Shown: positions 20,301-31,407, counted from the stretch's first letter. The stretch: DNA of 64,000 nucleotides from Larimichthys crocea (GCF_000972845.2 NC_040018.1:2027632-2091631), one strand, 5' to 3'. Notes: a model not told the origin generated them from the letters alone. Numbers and translations: made by a program.

Positions 20301-23300
20301 TCCTCCTGGCCTGAAGACTCTTGTTCTACACTTGACTTTCCTTTCTTCCCTTCACGTTCCTTCAAGATAATCTGTCAAAACACAAAAACAAATCCAAAAT
20401 GTCAAGGACAAAAACAAAGGCACTTATAGTTCAAAGATACATTTTTAAATGGAGGTAAACAATATCTCCCTCCCACATCTCCTAAACGATTCATTTCAAC
20501 TTAAATCATTAACCTTCTTAAGGGCTGTTGGTCGTTTTACTTTGGGGATCTCCCTTTCCTTCCCTCTCTTGATTCGCGGTGCGGTGGAATCAAGGGAATT
20601 ATGTGTGGCCGAGTACAGCTGCTGATGACCCTTCAACATGGACGGCACACTGGTTGAGCCTGAACCGTGGAATGGAGTAGTTGTTCCAACTGGGGAGAAG
20701 GACAACGGACAAAGATCAGCTACACAAATCAGGTGGTGAGTCCGATTATATATTTTTTAGCATGTTTTCATGCGATCATTACGACATTTACTTTACAAAA
20801 AAATGTGTACTTCCACTTGTCGAATCAGTGAATACCTGTAAAAGACAGTGGCTTGGTATTGGTGAGTTGTTTGGCCTTCATAGCCTTCTGCTCTTTCTCC
20901 AAAGCTGCCAGCATGTCTCCCAGATCCAGCTCGACAGAGGTTTTACTCTTCTTCCCTGCTGCTTTGGTGAACGCCTCCTGCCGGGCGTGGAAAAAAAAGG
21001 GCAAATACAGCTCGATAAGAATGATAATAGATAAAGATGCTGAGGATCAGATTTGATGAATCAAGGGCTAACATTCAAACTGTTCAGTGTGAACCCAAAC
21101 GAGCAGACCTTTAATTTCTTTTGTTCCATGCTGATTTCAGAGTACTCCTGTGCAGTGGCCAAGGCAGCAGCCAGAGCCTTCTTCCTCTGGCTCTTGGCCC
21201 TCTTGGGAACAGAGGTGGTAATGGGGATCGGTGTCTGCACAATGTTGATAGGGGAGTTTTCTGGTAGGTTATCCAGCTGTGAGACAAAAATAAGTGTTAG
21301 CATGGGTAGAAAGATCAACTGATACTAGAGTCAGAGATTTGACTTCAGACTTCCGACTTCACAGATTCACAACCACAGATCTGACCCTAATGTCGCCTCT
21401 CTTTCTGGCTCGCAATGTTTCCTAATCACACACCTCAACATTCACACACTGACAAAAATAAAAAGTCAGTACCAGTGTGTGCAAGGCCGCCTGTCACATT
21501 TGCAGACATTGCTTCTAATTTAAGGCAGCAACTTGTACACAGACAGTAACGTCTGCACAAGGCACAAAGTAAGTCAGCTAATTTAGATCTCTGAGCTTCT
21601 CTCAGTTGTCTTCCATTTTATTTAGAGTGCCCATACAGCATTATTTAAAATACCATACCAGATTCAGAGTGATGACCCTGATCTGGAAACTGAGACACCC
21701 AGTCAGCAGCGTTTTAGGGATGGGCCAAGTAGATCACAGCCCATGATTACTGCTGTTAGTGTAATAGAAGATGATTATTTTCTGCGGTCACTCTGATTCA
21801 GTATTTGAAATAAAAAAATGAGGAAATAAGTAATAAAGTATATAAGTCATACTTGTACTTTGAGTTGCAGTGTATGGTACCATTTTTGCACAAAAAGGTG
21901 AGGTACGTATCTAGATCATTTTCAAATCATCTGACAATGAGAGACACACACCTGTAGAAAGTCTTGCAAACAATCAGCACTTGACAGAGAGATCCTTTAA
22001 AAGACAGTTGTCTTCAGAAAATGCCATCTCTTACCAGATTTTTGGGCAGTTTAGGTTGTGTATGCGTCTGGGATGGAGCAGATTCTGGTTTGGTGTTGCG
22101 TTGGACAACCCCTCCTGTAGCCAGATCTGGGAACTCATCTTCATCCTGACAAACATGATGAAAACATTTCAGCGCAACAAATAAATTCTGCTTAGGATAA
22201 AACTATAATGAATGTGATGGTAACAATGTGGTGTTGATACAATGAAATTCACAAGAAACCTTCTCTTACCTCAAAGTAGAGGGGCTCTGGGGTGAGCTCA
22301 GTGCCAGGAACCACCGCTGGCTGTATCCTCTGTTCTGACTGGTTGGGTGGCACACGGCCTTGATAGCCACCGTGGAAATCCTGAAAGGCAGAGATACACA
22401 GATAGTTAGACAGGGGTACGATTGGTATTTGATCATTTATTGCCCTCTGTGTATTTGTGCACAAACTATCAAGTGAGTGAAACATGGCATGGCACTGCAG
22501 GATGCAACATACAAGACAACACAAGTGGCTCTGCGTTACTATTTTTGGTTATAGTTATAGTTTCCCTGACTGATGTATATTTTCCAGCGTCTGCTACAGT
22601 TGTATTGACCGTACCTGTGAGAAGTTTCTCTGTTCAGGATTCTTCCTCTGGTCTGCTCTGTGAAACTGGCCGTTCCTGTCCCCCCAGGACTTTGGGGTAG
22701 CCTGAGAGGCAACATTTACCCAGGTACCTGCTAATGAACAAAAAACAGGCGACAGTCACAATTACGTTATGAATAAGAAACATGGCTATGAAAGCACGGT
22801 GTGAAGACGTGAAGGGAAGGAGAGATTCCTGACCCCACATTCAAAAACATGCATTAAACTTACCTGTCATTACACCTGCTTCGACTCCCTGTACAGCACA
22901 GAAAACAGAAAAGAAAGACAAGTTGACATAGAGTGTTTGTTAAATATACACATGCATATGTAATTTAACGACTACTTTACCCTGCCGTGGTTATTTGCTC
23001 TGCTGCTATACAAATAATATTTCTTAGTCCTTCTTCTTGATATATCTACACCTCTACTATTGTTACAATAGTAATAGTATTTTACTTAATGTTTGTCTCC
23101 CTACCTCCTGGCTTGCATCTTGGGCTTAACAGGTCAGATTTCAGAAGAACTTTTCCAAGTACTTGCACAGCACTACTAAAGTGTGGAGATGGGTGTAAAT
23201 TCATGAGGCTTAGTCTGACGCCGATACCAGGTAGGCGACTTACCGTGGGTGCTGCTGTATTCTCTGCTGTTCGTTGTGTCACTCCCGTCGCGTGGTTGTG

Positions 23301-26300
23301 TTTGGGGCTACAGTAACCGCTGTCGCTGTCTATATCTGCTTCACTGGCGCCCTGCTCGTTGTAGATTTCTCCTGGATGGGACGCCCGTCTTCTCTTTGTT
23401 CGGTTCTTCCACAGCAGGGGACTACCTCGCTCTGCGGCACTCCGCCCAGACACCTCACCGGGAAAATCTGGAGACAAAGCAGGAAAAACTTAGATCTAAA
23501 ACATGAACTTCCTGTTTCACAGTGTTGCAAAGTGAAATGAAGCCGATGCTGTTGCTGCAATCATTGACGTAAAAAGCATGATAAATACTGTCAATGAATC
23601 AATGAAGACACATTGAACACAAACTTTACTTTGACCTAACCGTATAAGCTTTAACATTTGGCAGTGACAACAACAACAACTCAGTAGTTCAACTATTCAC
23701 ACCAGCTTTGCGGTGAACAGAGACATCATTCATGACGTCACAGAAACCAGAAACTCTGCATTCCTGTTCTTGTAGAAGTTAAGCATCATCAACCAGTAAG
23801 ACCAGACAACAAGCTTACTGGCATTGTGTCCCACTTCCTCACTGACAGTAAAAGATTATTGTCTCAGGTAAACCAGCTTACTAAACAAAGTCTGGAATGT
23901 TTTGGCCTTCAGCTCTACTCAACCACAGGAATGAAGACGATCACTGATGCTGGCAATACACAAATAGATTTGTTCCCACTGCTTGTATACATCCTGTATG
24001 TATCCTAAACTATTGTCACATTATTATTACCAGTCTGCTGTGCTGCATCCACCAGCATGACAGTCTTGGTCCTACCATCAGGCACAAAGGTGCACACCTC
24101 CTTCTGCACAGCTACACTCCTGGTTGGTGGCCGGCGACCCCTTGGAGGCTGGCACATACCCAACTGCTGCTGCAGGAGAAAGAGAAAGATGCAGGGGGCA
24201 TGCTCACTAAATAGATTGAGGATGACATTAATGTGACAACATCACAATGAGGCCGTTCTGTACCTTTGGGAGAACATTAGTTCGGATCATGCCTCTCCCC
24301 CTCTGACTGGCCATCCCGTATGCTGGCCCCAGAGGCAGTGGTCTTTCACTGACATCTGCAGAGACAGGGTTGACCACCCCGGCTTGCACGGGACCTGCGT
24401 AAGTGCCGGGGAAGGGCTGGTAGAAGCCCATCACTGGTGGGCATGGAGCGGGCATAATCTGGTAGTAAGCATAGTCATTGGAGACAGGAGGCTGGGGGGA
24501 AGACAAGATGGGGTAGGCCAGATATGAACCACCGGGGCTGGGGTTAGGCTGCTGCCAGCGCAGCTCCCCTCCATTATACATCGGATGTTGCCTGTGAAGC
24601 AGTAAACAAATAACATGTTAAATTATTTATTAAATTCCTCTCATTCAGCCAAAAGCAAATAATTCAATGAGCAATGCTGGATTTTGTAGTTTTAAACCAT
24701 AAAGGCGAGGCTGTGATGCAAATGATATCATCTTAACACTGAGCTCTAAACTGTCAAATGTTGTTTTAATATAAGTGTGCACCATTCTCTGCCATATATG
24801 ACAGAGAATCAATATTAAGAAACTCACACACATAGTTAAAAGAAAAAGGATCATCACATCCTGAGTTACAACATCGTGGAAAGTTTTTTGGACTGCATGT
24901 TCAAAACATCCATGAGTTTTGTTTTCTCTAGACATTCAGTGATTAAAGTAAGCAAGAGAGGGGTGATGCCTGAGTCCAACATCTGTAATTCCCCAGTGAT
25001 GTGCACGATGGTTGGTTTGTTAGGGGGTGTGTACATGGTAGGCAGAAACGTTGATAAGGATCCAGAGACATTTTAACAGCCAGCCTACTATAGTGAGCAC
25101 TTCCTTACATTCAAATAGGGAGGAAGGAAACAACAGAACGGATGTGCGCAGGATACAGCAGATCACTTTGGACAAAGAAAGAGCCACTGGAAACATAGAC
25201 TGTGGTCCCATGTAAACTCTGGGGAGGTTTTCCATTCATAATTAAGCAGCCTTAAACTACAGAGCGTCTAATGGCTCTAACTCGGTACACAGTTTAAAAA
25301 GGACTTTGAATGGTCGTGAATGCTTTTGTGAAGCAGTTTTTTTCTTCTTTTTAAAGCACACAGAGCGGTAAAAGAGTTAATCCGAGAATATTAAAAAAGG
25401 TCCAGAAGAGAGCAGATTGTTCTTGCGTGGTGCACATTGGGGACACCAGACTTCCCACAATGCCACAGGGAATGGTTAGAAGCATTGGTAAAATCCACAA
25501 CTATCATGAAGAGTTGACGCGACTGGCTTTAGAGTTTCACTCATTCCCAAATGTCCCCTCCCAGAGTAACAGTACCTGTTGGGTTGGTTCTCCTGGACGA
25601 AAGGGTAGCAGGTGATGAGGTAGCTGGGTATGGGAGTGGTTTCCACCCCTCCGGTGCCTCCTCCTATACCTCCGCCCCCTCCTCCTCCACCTGCCTCTCC
25701 AGAAAGACTCATGCTGACGAGGGATCCTTCGAGACCTTTCTTCTGTGGGATGAACGGTTCCACTTCAGCTGAAAGCTTCACATCCTGCAGAGAGAAACGA
25801 ACAGCCATTACCGTCACACTGTGTGTCAATTAATGATGCATATTAGTGAGGAAAATGTCTACGGCCTAAGAGCAGAGGCCTATTTGTGAAATTGCTGCTC
25901 CTAAAGTTGCTTAAGTTGGTCGTCACATTCCTTGACTGTGTCTTATCAAACGCACTGATTGACTTCTGTACATGGTACAACAGATGATATCATTTTATTA
26001 TTGTTATTGCCACTCCACACCCATAAAATAGGATTGTTGTAGGGCGGAAGCTCCAATCCATATCAACATAATCATGAAAACGTACCTATATTTTATTTGT
26101 TGGGTAGGTTTGTTAAAATATCTCTGAATGGATTAAGACTACTGACACAACTTGAGCAGTATGCCTAGGCACTACTGAGTTCCTGACAGAGACAGAGTGG
26201 ACCAGCAGACTGATCCAACCTCTCATTTATTTAGTGGTAATCACATCTGAGCACTACATTTCCTCATAACGTTCCAGCTGGTTTACAGTCTTGAGTGCCT

Positions 26301-29300
26301 ACAGCCAATATAAAAACGGTATCAGGCCTCAACACCAAAGACATAAAAACCTTTTCGAGTCTGAAGATGACGCCACAGACAAAATGCCAGAGGATCTAAG
26401 CAAAGTACACAACATGTCCAAAAAAAAGGAGACACTGACAAGCTTCTTGTTAATTTAGTCGACGATGAGGTGAGTCTCTGTATCTCAAAGCTAAAAAAGG
26501 AGCTTATAACTTGTCATGTATAATGTTATAATGCTAAGCTATGGCTGAAACATTAAAAACACACAGCTGGTGTTTGAGGCCTTTAATGCTACGTCGTTCA
26601 ATTCCCTCAAATCCTTTGACACTTTCGAGACCGCCAACAGATAAAGACCAGCTTTATGATATTTATAAAATATACTTTATACTCTAAGTACATTTATTTT
26701 ATAGGTTTAATTAAAAAGGATCTTAGTTTTTAACCAGTTTCAGACTCGTGAAAAAACTAGAGGAACAAGACGAAAACTAGACGATGGTGGAAAAGACTGA
26801 CAGGAGTCCTTTGTCGCCTGGTTGCCTAAGCACCGCTGTTGCATTAGATTTCAGGAGAGCTTTGCTGAACTCAGAATAAAGGCCTTTTCCTGTGTAAAAC
26901 TTAACACAAAATATACAATTCAAAGCTATATAAATCAATCAACAAACCAAGTCTGTCAAAAAAAAAGAAAATAAAACTGAAACATTTACAGCAGGGGGGG
27001 GAAGCAGAATAATAATGCACTAACTGGAGGTCTTCTCCTGGTCAGTCTGGTTTAACGGGTCTCCAGATTTATGACCTGGACGCTCAGCAAACAGTCAGGC
27101 TGTAGGAAATGATACAGCGAGCCACAGAAAGGCCAAAGATTACACATCTGGTGACTAAAACACTAAAATATTTCCGAGCTCAATCAGCCACTTCAGACAA
27201 TTATTCTGCTCTGAGACACGCCACAGACGAGAAAGAAGGAAATTCATCTCGTGTCTCTTCAATTTATAAACTATAAACTCAGCACTACTTCACCGATTGT
27301 GCAGCTACAAAACCATGACGTTTTAGTAAACTTTGATGTTGCGTCCAGTGGGTAGCCTGTGTTTTCTGATGACACCCAAACCGAAAATTAAAACATGCTA
27401 TTGTTTAATGGACAATACTGTATCCTACATGAAAGGCGACAGAACAAACCTGTCACACTTTGTGCTACACCCCTTTTAAATGTAGTAATCCTTATTTTAA
27501 AGTCAGGTTTGTCATAAATACATTAACTTTCATTTGAATATGCTTGCAGACTGTCAGGAAAATGAGCAACATTTTCTTACTCTAAATAATAAAGTTAAAA
27601 AAGGGACCTAATTTAAGACAAAAACCAACTGTCCCTCATGTCTTGTCCTTATCTGAGTTTTTCCATTGCTGTCTGGCAGCACCTTGCACACCTCTGAGCG
27701 CTCGCTTTGACCTGACAGTGGTGATGGTCTAACCTCCGAGGGTGGCATCTCTGTCCAAAACAGGTCCCATTTAAATAAATTCAGCTACTTTTTTTGCAAA
27801 AAAGGATGAGGAGAGGTGACAGGGTTCACGGTACAAAGACGCCCCCTCACTTCTCTCAAACAGTGGTCGGGATGCATGAATAGAGCATCAGTGTAAGCCA
27901 GTGGATGTCACACAGACAGCTATTGTCTCCTGCTGCTACTGTCTGTGGGTGGTTCTCTCACTTTTCCTTAGGTAATGTATAGATCCAATCCCATATAAAC
28001 ACAGCTAAATCAGTAAGCTGTAAAGAAAGATTACAAACCGTCAGGAATAAAAGTAGCCCCCATGCCCACACTGGTATGTCTGCGAAGGTTTAGGCAAACA
28101 GTAGCTGGTCTGAATCTGTACAGTATAGCTGATAGGGTGTTGTTATAGGATTAAGTTTGAGAGGATAAAGGAGGGACAGTACTACAGGATAAGCTAATTA
28201 CACACAAAGCCATAGCATGGAGGAGGGAGGTGCACTTGTGGTGAATCATGAATTCTGCGGAAAAACCACAAACTTTTTTTTTTCTTAAAGTAAGGAAAAT
28301 AGAGGATCCATCTCTTGATTCAACCATGTGTGTCTTTGTTGCGTTAGCGAGAATAGCCGGGATTGTGAACTAGAAAAAGAGAGGGAATGAGGTCAGACCC
28401 AGATGTGCATTTGTTGGGGTGGGGGGATGACAGATCTCGGAGCGATTAGACCGGGTGGGCTACTGATCTCACAAGCCTCTTGTTTGTGTAGGCATTTATT
28501 CTCACACCGGTTGCTTTTGAACACTATTTGATTGTATCTACTCATCCTGTAGTGAAAGCAGGGGAACAAGCAGAGCATGTATATTAAAAGCTTTGACAAA
28601 GTTTAGGAGGAAACACATTTTTTAGTTGCTGTTAATCAAGTGTAGTCTCCTGTTTTTTTTTTCTATTTTATTTCATTTATACCTTGCAGTTATTATTTAT
28701 ATCATGGTCACTTACTTTTGTAATATTATTTATATTATGGTCACTACTCTTGCAATAATATTTATTATTTGTATCATGGTCACTTTCTTTGCAATATTTC
28801 TTACACTATGGTGACTTTACATTACAATACTCAGTACTTGTCTGTTTTGAAGGTTGATTGTTTTTCTTGTTTATTGTGTAGGTTATAAATATTTCTGTCT
28901 GTTTATCGTGTTTTTTTTTTGCCTTTTCTACTTTTTTCTAACTCTGTAGTGTACGCTACACTTTCCTCTGCTGCTGTAACAAATACATTTCCCCGTGGTG
29001 GGATGAATAAAGTATTTCTAATCTAATCTTATTTTCTCACCTACCTGCCCGATCATAACACCTACACTTATATGTCCGCTTAGCTTGTTTACTTGTAAAT
29101 TCATGTGTATAAAAGTGTCATTTGTTAAGACACAGTTTGTTTTGTTTTCTTAACGTTATTTCATAATAAAGAGAAGTAAAAGTGTTTGCTGGGAACAACG
29201 CATGAATAACGGAATATTAGATATAGATATATAGATATTTCTGTCTGTTTTTTTGCCTTTTCTACCATTTTCTAACTCTGTAGTGTACGCCACACTTTCC

Positions 29301-30245
29301 TCTGCTGCTGTAACAAATACATTTCCCCGTGGTGGGATGAATAAAGTATATCTAAATCTAAAGAAATTTGACGCAAGTGGTCCCAGAAAACAAACAAACA
29401 CTGTGTTGCTACTTCTCAGGGTTAATATGATGCATTGGGACACCAAACCCAGCCACATCCAAACTAAACTTTCTGCATTGCAAACAGCGTCAGAGGAATG
29501 TCATGCATGCAGAAGAACCAGCTCTCTCCTGACAACAACACTGTCATGCACACACATCCCTACCGGGGCTGAAACCTATTTTATTTAATTAATTGATTAG
29601 TTTTAATTAATGAAGCCTGCCTCTCTCCTAAATGTGACACACACACACACAGCTAACTAGCTGTTGCATGTAACCCAAACAACGAGCGTCAGATGACAGC
29701 TGTGATATTTAGCTCCAACGTTAGCTCGCTAGCCCTAGCCGAGCTAACACTCCCTGGGCTCATTATTTCTATGGGTTACACAAAAAGAAACGCTGTCATG
29801 TAAATATACATGAAGCGTGTTGTTAATTTAGACACAAACAGACGCACTGTGAGGAAATAAAACGTTTTATTCTGTTATTTTTTGTTGTTGTGAACAACAA
29901 GCGGTTACCGTTAGCTGGGTTAGCTCGCCAGCTAAATGAAGAGAGAGAGGGGGGGGGGTAACTGCACTTACACAGCTTTCCACCCCTCCTCATGACAAAA
30001 CACCCAAATCTACCGCTGCTAATGACCTAAATAGTTAATTTAATTTAAGTCCCAACTAAACATAGCGCTGACATTTCTAATTACCATAACGGAGCGGCGT
30101 TAAATAGCGTGTCCGATGTTGGGCCTCGGCGAGAATACAGGCTAGAGCTTTAGCAAAAGACCCCCCCAACAACAACAAACAAAAACAACAACAACACACA
30201 AAAAAACATTTAATTTATAAATACCTTGTTATCACAAGTGTCCAT
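16774..30245 (-). CDS. secisbp2l: secisbp2l: SECIS-binding protein 2-like (whole coding span, 18 coding exons, 1089 aa)
   Basis: Paralogue of SBP2, the factor that binds SECIS elements in selenoprotein mRNA 3' UTRs; SECISBP2L binds SECIS RNA, but its role in selenocysteine insertion is less clear (family knowledge). Exons join in frame to 1089 residues, against about 1100 in human. The N-terminus has VKLSAEVEPFIPQKK and PIPSYLITCYPFVQENQ, typical of SECISBP2L. Residues 274-289 carry the serine-rich SEADIDSDSGYCSPKH. The SECIS incorporation region starts near 428 (LPENSPINIVQTPIPITTSV, QKKKALAAALATAQEYSEIS-like) and runs to about 600. An L7Ae-type RNA-binding module covers about 728-830 (KIKCVVISPNCEKI, GLDEALYNVIAM, PFVFALGRKALGRCVNKLVP). 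The C-terminus is an acidic Glu/Asp-rich tail ending near DSADITVTVIEGNEQ. Oddities are a Gly-rich insertion at 39-53 and weak donors at exons 10 and 12. cops2 lies upstream, same strand. Confidence 0.95.
17543..17759 (-). CDS. secisbp2l: secisbp2l coding exon 17
   Basis: Residues 814-885, GLFNRLVSLTEEARKAYKDM to ISEVNEKEH. The SEPISEVNEKE block is conserved in SBP2-like proteins. TTTTAG acceptor, GTAAGC donor. Confidence 0.96.
17969..18123 (-). CDS. secisbp2l: secisbp2l coding exon 16 (L7Ae core)
   Basis: Residues 762-813. GGLDEALYNVIAMASEQEIP followed by FVFALGRKALGRCVNKLVPV and GIFNYSGAE, the kink-turn-binding L7Ae core. TTGCAG acceptor, GTAAGG donor, phase 0 exit. Confidence 0.97.
18786..19006 (-). 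CDS. secisbp2l: secisbp2l coding exon 15 (RNA-binding region)
   Basis: Residues 688-761. EYCNQVLSKEIDESVTLLLQ, RRLVMGLREVTKHMKLHKIK and CVVISPNCEKIQAK form the first part of the L7Ae-type SECIS-binding module. CTGCAG acceptor, GTAAAG donor. Confidence 0.96.
19973..20135 (-). CDS. secisbp2l: secisbp2l coding exon 14
   Basis: Residues 634-687, Ser/Pro-rich DNGLSMPSDASLSPASQNSP and SPASSGIGSPMAS, then ITKIHSRRFR. Conserved with human. AACACAG acceptor, GTAAGT donor, splitting a Glu codon with exon 15. Confidence 0.95.
20239..20371 (-). CDS. secisbp2l: secisbp2l coding exon 13
   Basis: Residues 590-633, IILKEREGKKGKSSVEQESS to LHFTDDLPREPASQE. Matches the LKEREEKKG and DFIDDLPQEIVSQE segments of the human protein. 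TGACAG acceptor, GTATGG donor. Confidence 0.94.
20514..20689 (-). CDS. secisbp2l: secisbp2l coding exon 12
   Basis: Residues 531-589, ending KRGKEREIPKVKRPTALKK, a lysine-rich conserved block before the RNA-binding region. CCCCAG acceptor. The donor GTTAAT is weak; it is chosen because KK then joins IILKEREGKKG of exon 13. Confidence 0.92.
20836..20977 (-). CDS. secisbp2l: secisbp2l coding exon 11
   Basis: Residues 484-530, EAFTKAAGKKSKTSVELDLG, DMLAALEKEQKAMKAKQ. Conserved with human (DLGDMLAALEKQQQAMKARQ). GGCAG acceptor, GTATTC donor. Confidence 0.95.
21109..21276 (-). CDS. secisbp2l: secisbp2l coding exon 10 (SECIS incorporation region)
   Basis: Residues 428-483, LDNLPENSPINIVQTPIPIT, KRAKSQRKKALAAALATAQE and EYSEISMEQKKLK. 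Almost unchanged from human as I recall it. The donor is a weak GTCTGC, supported only by frame and homology (KKLK joins EAFTKAAGKK). Confidence 0.95.
22035..22145 (-). CDS. secisbp2l: secisbp2l coding exon 9
   Basis: Residues 391-427, DEDEFPDLATGGVVQRNTKP and onward to LPKNL. DEDEFPDL is an SBP2-family motif. GTCAG acceptor, GTAAGA donor, phase 0 both ends. Confidence 0.9.
22270..22380 (-). CDS. secisbp2l: secisbp2l coding exon 8
   Basis: Residues 354-390, from DFHGGYQGRVPP to LTPEPLYFE; the PEPLYFEDED junction with exon 9 matches ESLYFEDED of the human protein. TTTCAG acceptor, GTAAGA donor, phase 0 both ends. Confidence 0.92.
22615..22727 (-). CDS. secisbp2l: secisbp2l coding exon 7
   Basis: Residues 316-353, GTWVNVASQATPKSWGDRNG and onward to NPEQRNFSQ. 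Resembles the VNWSNVTCQATQKKPW...QRNNSQ stretch of the human protein. AGCAG acceptor, GTACGG donor. Confidence 0.88.
22864..22888 (-). CDS. secisbp2l: secisbp2l coding exon 6 (25-nt microexon)
   Basis: GVEAGVMT plus one base. Very short but bounded by TGTACAG and GTAAGT, and needed to keep exons 5 and 7 in one frame (phase 0 in, phase 1 out). It may be alternatively spliced only together with exon 7. Confidence 0.7.
23244..23467 (-). CDS. secisbp2l: secisbp2l coding exon 5
   Basis: Residues 233-307. Carries a basic KRRRASHP patch (257-264) and the conserved SEADIDSDSGYCSPKH (274-289). Exits in phase 0 after AAPT at a GTAAGT donor. Confidence 0.95.
24031..24169 (-). CDS. secisbp2l: secisbp2l coding exon 4
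   Basis: Residues 187-232, QQLGMCQPPRGRRPPTRSVA... to ...MLVDAAQQT. The VMLVDAAQQTD motif matches IVLLVDASQQTD of human SECISBP2L. CCTGCAG acceptor, GTAATA donor. Confidence 0.93.
24264..24591 (-). CDS. secisbp2l: secisbp2l coding exon 3
   Basis: Residues 77-186. Contains LRWQQPNPSPGG, YYQIMPAPCPPVMGFYQPFP and ends VLPK; a Pro/Tyr-rich low-complexity region close to the human protein. CACAG acceptor, GTACAG donor, phase 0 exit. Confidence 0.95.
25576..25784 (-). CDS. secisbp2l: secisbp2l coding exon 2 (Gly-rich insertion)
   Basis: Residues 8-76 plus two bases. DVKLSAEVEPFIPQKK, then a run of eight glycines followed by IGGGTGG (residues 39-53), then TPIPSYLITCYPFVQENQPN. CTGCAG acceptor, GTACTG donor. 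Confidence 0.95.
28685..28815 (+). repeat. ~40-bp tandem repeat, about 4 copies
   Basis: Units built on TTATTTATATCATGGTCACT, each followed by a TTTGTAAT-like stretch. In the first intron of secisbp2l, just upstream of the LINE-like tails. Confidence 0.75.
28889..29030 (+). mobile_element. LINE-like 3' tail, copy 1
   Basis: TTTCTGTCTG..., CTGCTGCTGTAACAAATACA, CCCCGTGGTGGGATGAATAA and AGTATTTCTAATCTAATC. Nearly identical to the copy at 29237 except for a few substitutions. Confidence 0.75.
29237..29361 (+). mobile_element. LINE-like 3' tail, copy 2
   Basis: Second copy of the tail at 28889, ending ATAAAGTATATCTAAATCTA. Both are in secisbp2l intron 1, about 350 bp apart, so a local duplication or two insertions of one subfamily is likely. 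Confidence 0.75.
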
Positions 30246-30620
30246 GTCAGTCACCAACGCCGCCACAGACCGTCATTGACCACAGTGCGGACGTCAGGAT
30301 GTGGGCTTTTTTAATTTCTTCATTGTGAAAAAGAAAAACTAAACGCGTTTGGAGACACTCACACCCAATTCCTCCTAACCGCTAACCGGACCTCTCCGCG
30401 AACTGTTGCTAGACGCCGCCGCCTGTCGCCTCCTCCTCCTCCGCCTGCTGCTGCTGCGTCAGCTCGCTGCTCTCTCTCCACAGACTACGAGCTGTGTTGT
30501 AGCTTTGGCTCGACTGTGAGCAGAGAGCCGCTGTCTGTCTGTCAGTGCGCACAGAAATGGGAGTCACCTGGAACGGAAAGCGACGAGGCCCACAGAGCTT
30601 TTTACACACCAGAGTGAGTG
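29690..30620 (-). promoter_or_regulatory. secisbp2l promoter and 5' UTR region
   Basis: CpG-richer sequence around the first coding exon, with CG-rich trinucleotide runs at about 30410-30470. The transcription start cannot be fixed from sequence alone; it probably lies upstream of 30245 on the minus strand, towards 30.4-30.6 kb. Confidence 0.35.
30225..30245 (-). CDS. secisbp2l: secisbp2l coding exon 1
   Basis: Seven codons, MDTCDNK, then a GTATTT donor, phase 0. Chosen because it joins exon 2 in frame directly before VKLSAEVEPF; the human protein has a similarly short, different leader. The upstream sequence is a CpG-rich 5' UTR/promoter. Confidence 0.75.
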
Positions 30621-30732
30621 GAAACTGAAGCACGTCATCGGTAAACACAAAAATGTAAAACATGTTTAGCCTGACTCTCTTTCAGTGTCTGCAGACTGAT
30701 CTGTGCATGTTTATTATTTGTATTAAATTAAA

Positions 30733-31270
30733 ACAGGTTTAATTTATCTGCACAGATTTTATTTCTCTGAACAGGTTTAATTTATCTGCACGTTACATTT
30801 ATCTGCACAAGTTACATTTATCTGCACAAGTTACATTTATCTGCACAAGTTACATTTCTTGGGACAGGTTTAATTTCTTAGCACGGTTTAATTTAGTTGC
30901 ACAGGTTTAATTTCTTAGCAGAGGTTTAATTTATCTGCACAGGTTTAATTTCTTAGCACGGTTTCATTTTGCTGCACAGGTTTAATTTCTTAGAACAGGT
31001 TTAATTTCTTGGGACAGGTTTAATTTCTTAGCACGGTTTAATTTATATGCACAGGTTTAATTTCTTAGCACGGTTTAATTTATCTGCACAGGTTTAATTT
31101 CTTAGCACGGTTTAATTTATCTGCACAAGTTAAATTTCTTAGCACAGTTTAATTTCTTGGGACAAGTTTAATTTTTTAGCACAGTTTAATTTGGCTGTAC
31201 AGGTTTAATTTCTTAGCACGGTTTAATTTAGCTGCACGGGTTTAATTTCTCAAGACCTGTTTAATTTCTC
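30733..31270. repeat. Minisatellite of 18-19 bp units between secisbp2l and cops2
   Basis: About 29 contiguous copies of a unit near CAGGTTTAATTTCTTAG. In the middle, two variants alternate (GGTTTAATTTCTTAG and GGTTTAATTTATCTG), giving a roughly 36-bp higher-order period. It fills the gap between the secisbp2l promoter and the cops2 3' end. Confidence 0.93.
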
Positions 31271-31407
31271 TTTCTCTTCTGCTACTGGATTCTTGAATTA
31301 CTAGTCAAAGGCAGCTGAATCCTTATAGTGCTGAGGGAAATCTGTTTATTACCAACAGGCAACAGTATACATTAAAATACTGTGTACAAGTTTTCATACA
31401 CATTTTT

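Larger units (their letters stand above)
25785..30224. other. secisbp2l first coding intron (4.4 kb)
   Basis: No exon of another gene seen. Contains the 40-bp tandem repeat and two LINE-like tails. The end near exon 1 is CpG-richer and may hold regulatory sequence. Confidence 0.6.
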
